Shown piece after piece: positions 1 through 12,042 of a DNA stretch of 64,000 nt. The first letter of the stretch is position 1. Each line of letters begins with the position of its first letter. Source of the stretch: Prostheceraeus crozeri (lineage: Eukaryota; Platyhelminthes; Polycladida; Euryleptidae); assembly GCA_907163375.1 (NCBI GenBank), contig CAJQUW010001396.1, positions 58,759 to 122,758 of the forward strand, in the 5' to 3' direction. A program made the position numbers and the translations under genes. The notes under the pieces are model-generated. The model was not told the DNA's origin. It made no database searches and saw only the letters and a program-made list of their open reading frames with translations.

Positions 1-911
1 TTGTAGATATCTAATACCAAAAAATTATAACTGAAAAATAAAATTTACAGCTAAAAATGCTATTTCAATCTATTCTATCATCTGTTAAGAAGTGTGAGCA
101 CGAACACTGTGCTAGCAAATTGGAAAATTAAATGCATGATAATTCAAAGAAAGAAAGTTAATCAAACTTTAGTCATCATGACTTATTCGACCTATCTCCA
201 CTCTTCGCTGCAATTTTTCTCCATCTTTTCGGGTTTGGCATGTCCCTCGACTGACCCTTTGTCAAATGCCTTTGCATTCTGCTTTCAATGAGCTCAAGTC
301 ATTAAATTCTTTGTCAGCTTATCTCTCTATAATGATTCCTTTAACGCTTTCAACAGGTCAACAGTCATTAAACTTCGCGGACTGAATGTCGATAGGAATT
401 GGATCACCAGTCGATCAACCTCTTTGAGTACTTCACTTGTTCCATGGATTGAGGCAGCGTCATGTCACCAATGTTTTGCAAATCGCATGCGAGTCACAAG
501 ATGTCGCTCAGTTAGACGACTGTCTTTCGGTCACGATCAGCCATCAGTCCTGTCTCTTTTTGTGAGAGGTACTAGAGATTAATGCCGCTACTGGCCGAGT
601 AGAACACAGCTTTCTTGTATTCCACAATGGCCAGCACTTCCTCAGTCACTTTGCCGAACCTCGCATTATGTTGTCTACCAGACTGGTAGTGACTTCGTTC
701 AGAGACTCCTGTGCGAATTCTTTTTAGAGCTCACAAATCAACATTTTCAATGGGTACAAAACTTATTCCGCTAATTTCAAGGTGTTCACTTTCTTTCAGG
801 CCACCTTATCGCCACTCCAATTACCATGAAGGCCATTCAACACTTCAATTAACTTCATGCAGAATTAGACCATTTTCTTGTGAATAAAATTTTACAAATC
901 AGCTGTTCAGA
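1..911. other. Unassigned left edge; weak coding-like traces on minus strand
   Basis: No intact gene is visible. Reading the minus strand from about 880 down to 190 gives several short stretches that look once-coding, with frequent stops and frame changes, as in an old pseudogene or processed copy. I do not recognise the protein. The last bases, 904-911, are the left target-site copy of the transposon that follows. The low confidence applies to the pseudogene reading. Confidence 0.2.
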
Positions 912-2520
912 CACGGTGTCCGCGCCCCCTGGAAAACCTGGAAAATGAAATTTTACCCTGGAAATCCTGGAAAAGTCCTGGAAATTTTGAGACTTATTAA
1001 AAGACTAATTGCAAGTTGTTGAAGTCATACTTGCTCTATGGTTGAAGTGTTCTCTATTTTTCCAGATTTTATTCTCCATATCTCTACTTATTTGTTACAA
1101 TTATAGCCTTCATTCGGATACAATTTTTTGTTTTTAGAACATTACAGTGACTGAAGTCTCCTATCATAACGTATACAACATGAATGAGACTGAACAGCGT
1201 GGTATGGTCAACTATGAACTGTTGTCGAACTCCTAATCGTTGTACAGATGGTGAATTAGTAGCTGTGAATTCCCTAATAAACGCTGCGCGGTATGGTGAA
1301 CTAGAAGTTGTAAATTCCCTCATTAACGTCGTGTGGTATGGGGAATTAGGAGCCGTAAACTCCTTTATTAAAGTCGTGCGGAATAGCGAACTATGAGCTG
1401 TAAACTCCCTTATTAACATCGTGTGGAATGGGGAACTAGGAGCCGTAAACTCCTTTATTAAAGTCGTGCGGAATAGCGAACTATGAGCTGTAAACTCCCT
1501 TATTAACATCGTGTGGAATGGGGAACTAGGAGCTGTAAACTCCGTTATTAACGTCGTGCGGAATGGTGGACTCTGAGTTGTAGACTCCCTCAGTAATGTC
1601 GTGTGGAATGGGGAACTAGGAGCTGTAAACTCCGTTATTAACGTCGTGCGGAATGGTGGACTCTGAGTTGTAGACTCCCTCAGTAATGTCGTGTGGTATG
1701 AGGAACTAGGAGCCGTAATCTAGGATTAATGCTATTACACACTTGATTGTGGCAGAATCTACTGACGCTAAATGGTGATAAATACAAACTTCATTTAGGC
1801 ACCAGGCTTGTTCCGAATGATCCGAGCCAAATATCGAATATTTTCAAACACATTTCAAGTAGGTTTTCAATATGTAGATATATTATTCCCGACACGTCGT
1901 GTGCCAATGAGCTTTCCTCGGTCAATTCTTCTCTGTGTCATTCTCTTAAACTGATTGTGATTACTCTCATGCATATGCAGCACATCAACCATTATGTTCC
2001 TCTTTCTGGCTCTTGGTCTTCCACCTTCCACGGATTCACGCTGTAATGCTCTGTTACATTTCATTGTTAAGTCTTATATTTTTCGTTATTTATTGTTATA
2101 CTCTTTCTCTATTTAGTTCTCCTCAATACTCAAGCTTTAAATTTGTTACTATCAATTATATTTTCATTTTTTTATAAATAAAATGTAGCCGTCTGATGCA
2201 TATAATGGTATTTTTTATTTGGAATCACCTGCGCCTTAAAAATTCAACCAATTTTACGCCACTTTTCAAATTTTTGTCTTCAATAATATTAATTTTATGG
2301 TGTGTAAGCTCCTTAGCCACAGAACTTAGGGTAGATTTTTACCGGAATTTTTCTTTTAAATTTGACGCGTGAATTTGAGTGAAATTTCCTTGCAGAAAGT
2401 CTGGAAATTTTCGTTCAAATTTAACCCCTGATTTTTGGCAAATTTCCCTGTAAAACCTGGAAAATGAATTTTACCCTGGAAAACACCTGGAGATTTTCAT
2501 TCAAATTTGCGCGGACACCC
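912..2520. mobile_element. hAT-like non-autonomous DNA transposon (1.6 kb)
   Basis: The ends are inverted: the left begins CACGGTGTCCGCGC, and the right end reads GGGTGTCCGCGC when reverse-complemented, so 11 bases are identical. The flanks repeat TGTTCAGA (904-911 and 2521-2528), an 8-bp target-site duplication as expected for hAT-type insertion. A 6-bp TTCAGA duplication with slightly longer ends is the alternative. Both subterminal zones share a CCTGGAAAA-rich motif in direct orientation. There is no transposase; the middle holds a 45-bp minisatellite. It is probably mobilised by an enzyme supplied elsewhere in the genome. Confidence 0.75.
1241..1715. repeat. 45-bp minisatellite with 90-bp higher-order unit
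   Basis: About ten to eleven units of 45 bp lie head to tail inside the transposon at 912-2520. Neighbouring units alternate between two variants (gtaaactcc...ggaatgg and gtagactcc...gtggaatgg types), which gives a 90-bp higher-order period near 1500-1700. The minus-strand translation is a 15-residue repeat, but this simply follows from 45 being divisible by three. I do not call it a gene. Confidence 0.9.
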
Positions 2521-3149
2521 TGTTCAGAGTATCGTGATACAGTATGCAACACATGCAACATGTAAAAGAAGGAAAAAATCAAAATCGTCGAATATTGTAA
2601 AAGTTGACATTTATATGAACTTCTAAAATCCGCGAAATTGTTGGCAACACTCAGAGGTTTAAAATGGTATATCGCATTTAAAAATTGGTTGGAATGTTAC
2701 TGACCTACAACACCATAAATAGAGATATTTAGTTTGACTCAGGAGCTCCATTAACCCTCGACGCTAGGAAGGTCCTTGAAGAAGAAGTTTGACTCACCCT
2801 GCATCATATTTCTTGATTTGTTGCATCTTTTATTTTTAGCGTTAATCCATGAAAGAAGGATTTGTTTGATTTATCGAAGGATAAAACCCTCTTCTTAAGG
2901 AAATCTTTTATTGATGCACTTTCAATAGTTGTGTAAGTAAAGTACTTAGCTGTAGCACAAAAATTTGAAGGAAAAATTGAATGCAGTTTTCTTAGTTTGT
3001 ACCAATGAAAATGAGTTGACTTTACTACCATCCGATTAACTTCATTGCCATGCTGCTGGTTTTACAGAAAACAATTTATTGGAAATAGATTCTTTGTAAG
3101 CGCTACTTTAAATGTTTTCGGATTTCAAAATCAAAAAACAGACATGCTA

Positions 3150-3540
3150 ATATGTGCACGAAGCCTAGTCTATGAACAGAAAGACCGACGTCATGTCTTC
3201 AACTAACTTGATTTATTGTTTCCTGTTAATTATTTACTGACAATGGTCCTTTAATACTACTTACCACTTTTTAAGTAGTGACTATAAATACTTTTCTATG
3301 ATTTATGATTTTTAGAATTTTAGAATCAAGTAACTGACTGATAATATCAGAATGATGTCATCATTCTTGCTTAGATTTAACTTCACTCGCTAGGTCCTGT
3401 TATTATCTTGTGCCGATGTATCAGCATTTCGTCGTGGTGTAGATCACTTCAGAGAACTAGCGAGGCCATGAACGAGCAAGAATTTTTGATTTCGTACTGA
3501 AAAATGTTAATGTTGTATTTCAATTATCGGAGTGCTTTTC
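3150..3540 (+). mobile_element. Penelope-like element 3' tail
   Basis: The segment from the AGAAAGACCGACGTCATGTC stretch onward is similar over several hundred bases to the end and 3' untranslated tail of the Penelope-like element at 16770-18130. Shared landmarks are GTCATCATTCTTG, CACTCGCTAGGTCCTG and the GAGAACTAGCGAGG stretch. Only the extreme C-terminal codons and tail are kept. The copy is old, and it serves as the uninterrupted reference that exposes the insertion in the 16.8-kb copy. Confidence 0.55.
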
Positions 3541-4040
3541 TCAAAAGGAGTTGTTTTACTCCAAAGTATACATATAGAAAATGCCTCAAGTGATGAACAC
3601 TTCAATGGAATGTCGGGACATATGTCATGCTAATATTGCATAATGCATAAATTCCACCTCCATAACACCTTTTCCTCGATTTGAACTCCTGGCTTCGACT
3701 TTGGTAGAAGTCTGATGGAGGTTCTTCCAGGTCATTTATATTTCTATTTGAACATTTTGACATGTATGTGCAGGTGCATGCTCGAGAATATCTTGGTGAA
3801 GCTTAAGTGATCCACCCATCATATCTTGTCTGTTGTCATGTCCCGCGATTACCAAAAATTAATTGATTGCTCAGTAGTTTCAATTAACTGATGACACAGC
3901 ATCAATTATCAATTAATTGATTGACTCGAATTTCTACTACAATAAATTGCTTCCAAAGAGGTTTCTGTTTGATGTGATTGTCCGGAATTATGATTAAATT
4001 AGGGCTACATCATTCAGGATTTTCATTCCCCTCTAATATC

Positions 4041-4500
4041 GATTCGGTCAATGGAGAGATTTCATGAAGGATAAGACAGTAGCTATGTGTCTCAAAAGGA
4101 AAATTATAGACGGAGTCGTTGTACCAGCCATGACATGTGGAGCTGAGATTTGGACATCTACGAAAGAGCTTGAAGTGGCACAACCATCCATGGAAAGATC
4201 ACCAGGACAACGATCTATGGACAAATGGAGAAATGAAGTGATTCGAGAACACACGAAAGTGCAGGATGTCGTCTGCAAAGCAAACGAACTGAAATGGTGG
4301 TGGACAGGACACATTGCGAGGATGCGCAATAGCCGATAGGCAAAAAAGACGCCTGAGTGGACCCCAAGAGGAAGAACCAGAAGAGCAGGAACACAAAAGA
4401 AGGGATGGAGAGAGAATATCGAGAGTTTGACGGGTGGATTGTGGATGCCAGAGGCTCAAGACCGAAGATTATTCGCCTGCAGTGGCATGAACGGCTGACG
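4041..4500 (+). mobile_element. RTE-type LINE fragment (C-terminal end of reverse transcriptase ORF)
   Basis: The plus-strand translation from 4064 contains KRKIIDGVVVPAMTCGAEIW, then TKVQDVVCKANELKWWWTGH and IARMRNSR. This is the post-catalytic region typical of RTE-family LINEs, where the usual wording is close to AKELKWRWAGHIARM. A stop follows at 4339, and the frames then drift through a P-rich stretch matching the usual C-terminal end. It is dead on arrival and 5'-truncated. AT-rich AATTAATTGA motifs lie on both sides (3855-3930 and 4845-4925). Confidence 0.7.
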
Positions 4501-4999
4501 AAGAACATCGACTGAAAGATTTGTCCGACGCATAGCACTCGATCATGCCGAAGTTCCCACTGAGAATTTTAGCATCTGAACATTTTCTTGATATCTCCAA
4601 TGTCCACTACTCCCACATACGTTCGTATTATTTGCCTTTGGCAACTGGACACGACACGCGAGCGCACACGACTGTATTACATAGGAGTCAATTAATTATA
4701 CAAAAACTATTACAACGAATATCTCGATTATCAGCTGCAAGGTGTTCAATCTCTGTTCAGCTACTGTCGATGATTCTTCAACGAATTGCCCATTGCCTAT
4801 GTACGTCATCGTTAATATGGTAAGAAATGGATTGGAAAAATGAAAAATTTGATGTCAATTAAATTATTACTCAGGAATTCCAATTTCAATTAATTGATGG
4901 AATCTCAATCATGATTAATTGATCCTTTGCTTGGTGCAATTTTGTAAATAAATAATTTGACTTATAAAGATCAATTTTCTTTTACCATGGCCACGCCTG

Positions 5000-5145
5000 A
5001 GAAAGGGAACAAGACATGGGTTTCACAGTATACAAGAAGGCGAAAGATCGTATTCATCTGTCGATCATGGAAAGCGTGACCATCCGCCAGCTTCAACCAG
5101 ACTTATGTGCTCAGAAGAAGCGATTATTTCTTCTCCGTCTGTGCT
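5000..5145 (+). mobile_element. Penelope-like element fragment (end of GIY-YIG region)
   Basis: The plus-strand translation gives IMESVTIRQLQPDLCAQKKR, closely parallel to AESVTIKEQQPILCAQKDR in the better preserved Penelope-like copy near 17200. This is the C-terminal end of the GIY-YIG endonuclease part of such elements. The rest of the element is not recognisable here. Confidence 0.5.
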
Positions 5146-6440
5146 AATTATTTATGTATCTTTCGTTCACTACATTTGTACATATTTCATGCCTCTTTTG
5201 ATTTATGATGTATATATGCAAGCACTGTATTTTTAAATTGTAAGTAACAAATGATTATCATTTTATTTGAATACAGACACGATACGATTCATCGGTGTTA
5301 GATTTCTTTATTAACTTTGTCAGTATTGTCAATGACGAAATTTACAGTGCACATGCTTTGAACTGTATTTACTTGCTCTCATATTCCAATGATCGCTATG
5401 TTTTAGACAGTCTTGATGTGTTCCACTAAAGAGATCAGGCGTAGCCTTGGTAAAAGAAAATTGTTCTGATTTATACTTCAAATTACATAATTTTGTTGAT
5501 TGAAAAGAGAGATTGATTTACAAGCATTTTTTTATGATCTTTGGTCATTCAACGTAGCAAAGTGTGTCAAGGTAACAAAATTTTTAAAAAAAACAAAAAC
5601 AAGCTAACGACTAGTTAATTTTTAGTAGGTGCAAAATGTGATTTAAAAGAAAATTTTCATATCCTTAAATGTCTAAAAATTTAAAAATACTTGCTAGAAG
5701 GACAAACAACGGTTCTTTTCTCCTCATGTGTAATGAATTGGCGAGTAGGTCGTTCTGTTCAAAATCACTTATATATTGAAAAGATTCTTTTTAACAGTTT
5801 GCACATTCAGATGATAAGAGGACAGGTCTGTTTCCCATCAAAATATCAGATCTAGCTAGCACAGCGGGATTACGCTATCTAAAATCTACCAGGTGTGCAA
5901 GAGAATTAATATTAGTTCTTTAAGCTAGAACTTGAGAAAAATCCTACAAAATATGCATACAAATTATTTGACTATTTTTAATGAGGTCATCAACTGAACT
6001 TGGTCAGGACGATCGCGTTTCGACCGCTAAATCCTGGACGCTCAAACCCAACCAAGCGCGGTTCTGTACATTTAAGATGCACAGCCTCAAAAATTAAATA
6101 TATAGTATAGAAAAATTAGCATCCATCAAAAAGAAATAGAGTCACTATTGACTGAAATGTACCTCAGGCATTTGAAAGAAGGACAGAGTCCAGCTATCAT
6201 AGTCATTTATAATATATATAGTCATGTCATCTATTATTCTGTCATTTGATGTTCGAGGTTAATTAGAAGACTTCACACTTCATTATAGTAAGAAAAGTGA
6301 ATGTCGTTCGTAGAGAATTCGATGGAACCATTGACTCGACTCGTCCAATCTAGAAAATATTCATTCATAATTCTAATATTTCTGATTACATTCTGGACTT
6401 TTATTCAGATAATCTACCGTTTTCAACTTTCTTTCTCCAG
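5146..6440. other. Presumed intron or 5' region; no gene seen
   Basis: AT-rich sequence with no credible reading frame. It lies upstream of the first recognised exon of the TAF6-like gene, which starts in phase 0 without an initiator methionine, so at least one earlier exon should lie here or further upstream. I could not identify it. Confidence 0.4.
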
Positions 6441-6764
6441 GCAGCTCCTGACCCCATAGATATCGCCGAGGAGCTTCAGAACCCTCGCAACGGGTTTCAT
6501 ATTCATCATAATGATGGACCGTACCTTGTGGAGTTAGCACCTTTTGACAGATCAGAACGCACGGATCAAATCAATGGGAACCACGTGCATGCTGCTGTTC
6601 AAAGGAACGATTCTGAGGAAGATCATGAGGGATACGTGGTGATGTCCGGCGAAAGTGTACAAATGAAGTTGGAGGCATTGGCTGTGAATCCTACGAGTCT
6701 GTCAACAGAAGAAAAGGAAGCTCTTGGCGTGGATGTTACCTGTCATGTTGGTGAAATCGTTGAG
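6441..6764 (+). CDS. TAF6/TAF6L-family exon: N-terminal extension and first half of histone fold
   Basis: A good acceptor (TTTCTTTCTCCAG) precedes 6441, and a GAG|GTAGGG donor follows 6764. The exon is 324 nt, exactly 108 codons, phase 0 at both ends. The first ~70 residues are an acidic, histidine-containing extension that I do not recognise. The last ~40, starting SVQMKLEALAV and ending CHVGEIVE, match the opening helices of the TAF6 histone fold (SVKVMAES... then VSYRIKEIAQ in human TAF6). An upstream exon with the start codon is needed. GC content is higher than in the flanking introns, which supports coding. Confidence 0.65.
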
Positions 6765-7004
6765 GTAGGGCTGTTTTCATAATCACTTTCATTTAGATGC
6801 ATCGAGTTATTTCCTCAATTGAAAGGGGGGAACAGGCCTGAGTAACCGCCATTTTATCCAATGTCACGAATCATCGACAGGCCTAGTTCTCATCCATCAA
6901 CATCGACACGTCTTCCTCTTTAATATGCTGTCGTACCCCGAGTAAATGTGAGATAGGCAATCAGGTTGGCAGATTTAGTGAATTATATCGTGCACAGTGG
7001 TCTC

Positions 7005-7150
7005 CGTGGCACACTGGTTAAATGCTTGGCCTAGCGATCCTTTTGTGCAGAGGTCGAGCCCCGTAAATGTCATTCGAATTCGGCAGGAAGAGCATCCGAA
7101 CAAAAAGTACCACAACGCTACAGAAAAGTCTTTTTTCATCTCGTGCATTT
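7005..7150 (+). mobile_element. tRNA-derived SINE candidate
   Basis: The sequence around 7009-7060 has a TGGCACACTGGTTAA segment close to a Pol III A box (TGGCNNAGTGG) and, about 30 bases later, GGTCGAGCCCC, close to a B box. The stretch then continues without a tRNA acceptor stem. This looks like a SINE head of a different family from the pair at 32523 and 39833. There is only one copy in the window, so the ends are uncertain. Confidence 0.4.
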
Positions 7151-7499
7151 ATTGAATAATCCTTACTACTGACATTCCGTCTAAGTACATTCTACGATGT
7201 TGTCAGACTCTGACCTTTTTCTGAATGGTCGACGTAGTGGCGTGTCAGAGCATCAATTATCTGAATAACATGTTTAAGGCATCTTTTTAAATGCTTCTTA
7301 GCTTCCTGATCACCGTCTTGGGCAGCTAGCACGAAGGATGAGGGTTCGATGACGTCGGATTTCAAACTTTTTAATGTTTTTTTTTGTCCGCTCGTTATCG
7401 GGTTCTTGCAGCTACCCTTTAATGTCAAGCGTTGTTTAATTTCACAACTGTTACCAGATCAATTTACAACAAGTAATTACATATACATTAGTAAAAAGT

Positions 7500-8205
7500 T
7501 CAAATGGCGGCGTCACAGGATTCGCGGACGCACGCAGCGTTCCCCTTCTGCACAGCTATTGAAAGTCGCTGCCTCAAGAAGAGCGTTGAGCGGTGGTCAC
7601 TGTTGATGGCGGTGATGCGGCTGCCAAGCTCACGCAGGAAGGTGAGCGTGTCTTGGCCGAGGTCGCCGAGGGTCTCTATCGCAACAGGTTGGAACACGGT
7701 GTGGGGAATCAAGTCTTTGTATTTTCTCCTCTTCTTTTCTTCCGCCAAAGTCGCTACTGTTGAGCCTTCATGCTTTGAAATATCAGTGTAACTGGCGGCG
7801 AGGCGATGGACACAAGTAAAGTCCCACACGAGTGGTTTCCCGCCTTTCCAGGCGAGGAGGGACGCTCCATCCGGCCGCTTACCATCGTTTCGGGAGAGGC
7901 CAAGAGGTTCAAGGGTGGCTGGCACCTCGGCGGTCTTCAGGGCTCGGAGGATGATGTCGTTGCCAAGTCGATGTCTGGCGTGCCGGCTCCTTTTCTTATT
8001 GCAGACGAGGGCATGCTGTGCCGATCGCTCCACCTCAGCGCCACACACACACGTGTGAGCAGCACAAACAGGTGCGCCGAGTCGTAGAGCGGTGGCAGTC
8101 GAAAACTGCTCGTCCGACAGTCGAAGCCCGAGAGTCCCGGAAGGCAGGGCATTGAGCCAATCCCCAGCACCCAGAGCACGACAACCATGGAGGCGGGAGG
8201 TGGAG
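7500..8205 (-). mobile_element. Non-LTR retrotransposon C-terminal end with zinc knuckle and PD-(D/E)XK-like motif
   Basis: Minus-strand reading gives about 230 residues: GDWLNALPSG near the start, a CxCG...H...C knuckle (CVCGAEVERSAQHALVC), then KRPDGASLLAWKGGKPLVWD, resembling the PDG...(V/A)WD core of restriction-like nuclease ends in some LINEs, and a C-terminal RLSIAVQKGNAACV. The same layout recurs at the end of reverse-transcriptase ORFs common in invertebrate genomes. The reverse transcriptase itself is not present. The last 182 codons (7500-8048) are open, so this copy is not very old. GC content is about 57%, well above the neighbourhood. Confidence 0.6.
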
Positions 8206-9129
8206 GTTTAATGTCTAATTATATTCTCTAACTTAGAGATGTTTTCTTGCTTTCTCTTCGATTGTGAGGATAGAGCAAATAGATAAGCGTTGAAAGTTCT
8301 TCAGCATGCCGATTAGTTTAGTCAGGGGTCGAAAATACTTTGTTAGGATGATGCAACATAAGTTTTTTGAGGTGATTCATTAATATTTTGCAGTGTAATA
8401 CGCGGGAATGAAAAAGTAATCTCTCGAACGATATTTCTTTGAATGAGAAGATCGAAGTCATATTCTTAATAAATGAACCTATTTTGTACATATTATATTC
8501 TTTAATAACTCTCCTTATATAAATACGAAAGCTTTCTTTTCTAAACTTCTTTCGATGAAGATGGATGTGTGAGAAGCTTCTCTAATTTTTATGTTTTTGT
8601 AGCTTTTTTTGTATGAATCAGCCGCTGAGCTGACAAATTAAATCTTAATCAATCTTTATCATTTGTCATTGAAATATCGTATGCATTATACAAAGTTTAT
8701 TTAGTCACATTCATTTTTAAAATGGTTTTCCAAGCTTTACTCAAATTAACTGCTTTCATGGGAAGAAATCGCTGTCGTTTCCTTGCTATCAGATGAGTGA
8801 AATTGGTCTTCATGATTGTATATAATCAAGGTTTCACTAACTCGTCACTAACTCGTCTCCTCATATGTGGTCGGTTGATTCATCGGAAGTGCATGAGTGT
8901 TGGCCGGAAGTCCAATCCCTCACCAGTATGTTTTATGTATCCTGTCTCTTGTTTTTATCATATTGGCCGGTCAGTTTAAGTAAGTAAGTAAGTAGGTGTT
9001 TAAAGTCATTAAAAATCATCATTTGTTGACAAGACACAGTTGCAGAAATTCAACAAAAGTAAAGTTAAACAGCAAGTATTCATCAAATAGTCAAAGCATG
9101 TAAAGCTTTCAACATGAAGAAGACTGTCG

Positions 9130-10020
9130 ATTCAAATAGCCAGTCATAAAGGGAAAAATGATCTTTGGTACTTTAGTGACTTTATCAGCGGTTGACAATA
9201 TTGTTGGGAGTATGTCAATTTACGCGGGACACAAGAGTGGAGCAAATGCTGGGAATCACTTTCAGCATTTTTGTAGAGTCGCTCAGATGCACAGATTCTT
9301 CTCAGGTCTAGTGTCTCTTCATTGCAATTACAAAACACTGCATGTGGGGCATCATTCGACCAGCCTCTTATATTTCTATGGGCGCGCTTATCAATCTTGC
9401 AAAGAGTGCTGCTCAGTCTTTTATTCAGGCCAACGAAGACAGGAGAAGAAAACTCAAGAACAGAGCGAATTAAAGACACATAGACCTCATGCAGCTCTTC
9501 TTTGGAGACGCTGCCTCTTAGCTTCCGGATTATGTGCAGTCTTTGATTGCATTTTTGCGAAGATAGGCGACATGTGAGTTCCAGTCTAACCTGCTACTGA
9601 TGATAACACCAAGATCTTTCATTGACTCAACACATGGCAAAATTGGAGGAAGCGTGAAGTCAATTTTGTGACGAGAAACTAGCAACACTTTGGATTTTTC
9701 GATCTTCATGGTCAATTTATGAGCGCTGTATAATGCTGTTAGAGTCTTAGTTTCGTCATCAATGAACTGTCGAAAGTGAGCAAAGGGATCACTAAATTGA
9801 CGTCTTCAGCATACTTAACCGTCAGGACGGTTTGTGAACAACTTTTAATGTCTTTCACATGGTCCTGCAAAACAGAGCAGGACCAATAACGGATCCCTGT
9901 GAAACCCCTTTCCATATCAGAACTTCAGAGGAGCTTTGGCCGCGAACTTCGATGTAGGCCGTTCTGTTCTTTAGATAGTCCCGGATCCAGCGCACGAATT
10001 TATTGGGGAAGGCACAATAA
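9130..10020 (-). mobile_element. CR1-like LINE fragment (reverse transcriptase C-terminal half)
   Basis: On the minus strand, pieces in different frames spell KFVRWIRDYLKNRTAYIEV, KGVSQGSVIGPALF, YAEDVNLVIP (the catalytic YADD position, here YAED), LGVIISSRLDWNSHV and LIRSVLEFSSPVF. These are the landmarks of CR1/Jockey-group reverse transcriptases in the right order. At least three frame changes separate them, and the endonuclease and 3' UTR are absent. The largest open pieces are 9530-9715 and 9144-9479. Confidence 0.7.
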
Positions 10021-10207
10021 TTTTTTAACAACACTTACTTTCAAGTGTGCAAGTAACGTAATAATGTGTCGCTGGTAAGTCTTGCGACAATGCTTATCGT
10101 TTCTAAAAGTTTTTTTTCAAAGTGAAAAACGCGGTCACTCTAAAACAAGTTCGTTTTTCTCAATCACTTCTATTTTTCAGAACTATATTCAATTATTTTC
10201 ATTGCAG

Positions 10208-10294
10208 CGTGCTGCCGTCCTAATGCATCAACAGAATCGGCATTTTATGAAAGTTGAAGATATTCGCAATGCTTTGACTGAGCTAAATATCCGA
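10208..10294 (+). CDS. TAF6/TAF6L-family exon: second half of histone fold
   Basis: The exon is 87 nt (29 codons), phase 0 at both ends, with acceptor TTCATTGCAG and donor CGA|GTAAGT. It encodes RAAVLMHQQN, then RHFMKVEDIRNALTELNIR. It lines up with the TAF6 helix [22 protein letters not shown] (and TAF6L FMKHTKRRKLTVEDFNRAL), the classic FM(H/K)..KR..L...DI..AL pattern of the family. Together with the previous exon it completes the histone fold expected to pair with a TAF9-type partner. Confidence 0.7.
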
Positions 10295-12042
10295 GTAAGT
10301 CTTACAATTGATTTGGCATTTATGTCTCTTATAACTGTCTAATGCCGTGAGTGCTGTGAACTCGTACTCTTGACGATATGGTTTCAGCCGGACTCGGCGC
10401 AAAATCTTACCGAGTCCGACAAAGTTTATCTATCTATCTAATGGACAAACTACATGAAATACTTCAATCTGCTAGAAAATGTTGAGATATTGTGCTAGAT
10501 TCTATTTTTCCTCTGTAAAGTGTTTTTAATTATGCTATTAATTAATTAACTATTAATTATTATTAACTGTGTAAATGAACACAGTTTGCATCAAAGTGAA
10601 AATGCTTTTGTCACAATTCATGGCACTTTATTAACTAAAAATTGAAGTATTGGTCGAAAGTCACGAATGATCTGATAAGACGAAGCCCAAGCGACTACTA
10701 CTTTCTGCAAACCTGTCAATAGCAAGAGATGGATCAATTGAGAATTGGTCTACATATGTGATATAAGAATAAATAATGTACACAAGATACGATATGCATA
10801 TAAGATAAATGAATGGTCGAAATCCCCCCCCCCACCGAAAATAAATCCTGTGTACGCCCCTGATCCGCTTAATACGACAGCTGCAAAATTCATTGAACTG
10901 CTTGTGTGTGTTGGCTGTTGACTGTAGTACCGTATAATAAAATGTTTCCAAAAATAGCTGAATATAAGAAATGTGCGTCTTAGAATTCCAATGATTAGAT
11001 TCCTTTTAATATAGATTCTGTAGAAGATTTTAAGACTCGGATACTGATCGAATGAGGAAATAATTAATCTTCCTGTCAAACATGAAACGAAGAAATTTTC
11101 GACAATGCTATTTATATTTTCTTTATCTCATTGCAATTAAACGTTCAAAATTCCGCCCTTTAATTTCCCTTAATTTGTAGATGTTCTTTATAAATGAGCT
11201 ATATTGAATTAACAATCACGCCTAATGGGCGGGGCTTCAGCTACCGGTAGTTTCAAAAATTACATCAATGATATGATGATATCCGATTATCAATATAATC
11301 CATGAAAAGGCGGAGTCCAAACTACCATGATTATCTTGTATCACATTGTAGAGTTTTGAGAGAATTATTAAATGTCGCGATTATCCATGCGGCGACAGAT
11401 GTTAGCCATGTGTCCAAAAGTATTGAAAAATAGAAAAAGGGATAATGTCTCGATAAACTTTACTGCACGAAAAATCAAAAGTATTTAAGTTAGAAAAGGG
11501 GATTTTATTGCACTTAAGAGGTCCAATGCATTTGATGTACGTTTCACTTTTTGATAATTAACCTAATTTCACTAACATCTTTTTATAAAAGTAAATTGAA
11601 GAAATACAGCAGTGAATTTGATTACTAAAAAGTAAATTAGAATCCGATATGCAACAAATTTGAATAATAAGCTACTAACTTCGTCATATGGAGGTACAGT
11701 GCAAAGTCTTGTGGTCACCTTGGATTTTTTCTCGGTGGGAATCTTATTTTGCAATGCAATCGTATCACATGAATAATATATCTATGAATCTTATCATTTA
11801 GTTAAGTGACGAGATATCCCGTGCTATTTAAGACTCTTATCAAATATTTCATTGATTATCTCATAGTACTTGCTTGCTTTTTTTACACGAAAGAGTAGTA
11901 AGTTATAACTTTATTTTATTCTGAGAAAGTTGTGAATGATAAAGTATTATCTTGCTTATACAAAATAGAAGTATGTGGTTATAAGACAAGTAGTCTATTT
12001 CTTTTGCTGTCACTAACTATTGAACTACTGTGTTTATTAAAG
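10295..12042. other. Intron 1.7 kb; one transposon-like end, otherwise nothing recognised
   Basis: It is bounded by phase-0 splice sites of the TAF6-like gene. Near 10827-10865 the minus strand reads CAGGGGCGTACACAGGATT followed by a G-run, a sequence typical of hAT-type transposon ends, but I found no matching partner end. Small overlapping frames on the minus strand at 10661-11079 have no recognisable content. Confidence 0.45.

Larger units (their letters stand above)
6765..10207. other. Intron 3.4 kb with SINE-like and LINE fragments
   Basis: It lies between two phase-0 TAF6-like exons. It holds a tRNA-like SINE candidate (about 7005-7150), a minus-strand LINE tail (7500-8205) and a minus-strand CR1-like LINE fragment (9130-10020). 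The 8210-9130 stretch is AT-rich and otherwise empty, apart from a short TAAG microsatellite at 8980-8995. Confidence 0.55.

Noticed and set aside
1084-1509. 141-codon minus-strand frame with a 15-residue repeat (REFTA...SS)
   Set aside because: It is just the minisatellite read on the other strand; a 45-bp period keeps any frame open. No other coding sign.
3850-4925. AATTAATTGA-rich patches flanking the RTE fragment, seen as possible inverted ends of one element
   Set aside because: The match is short, AT-only and imperfect; it fits chance in AT-rich DNA.
10661-11079. Two overlapping minus-strand frames of ~100 codons
   Set aside because: No domain, low-complexity content and a transposon-like end runs through them.
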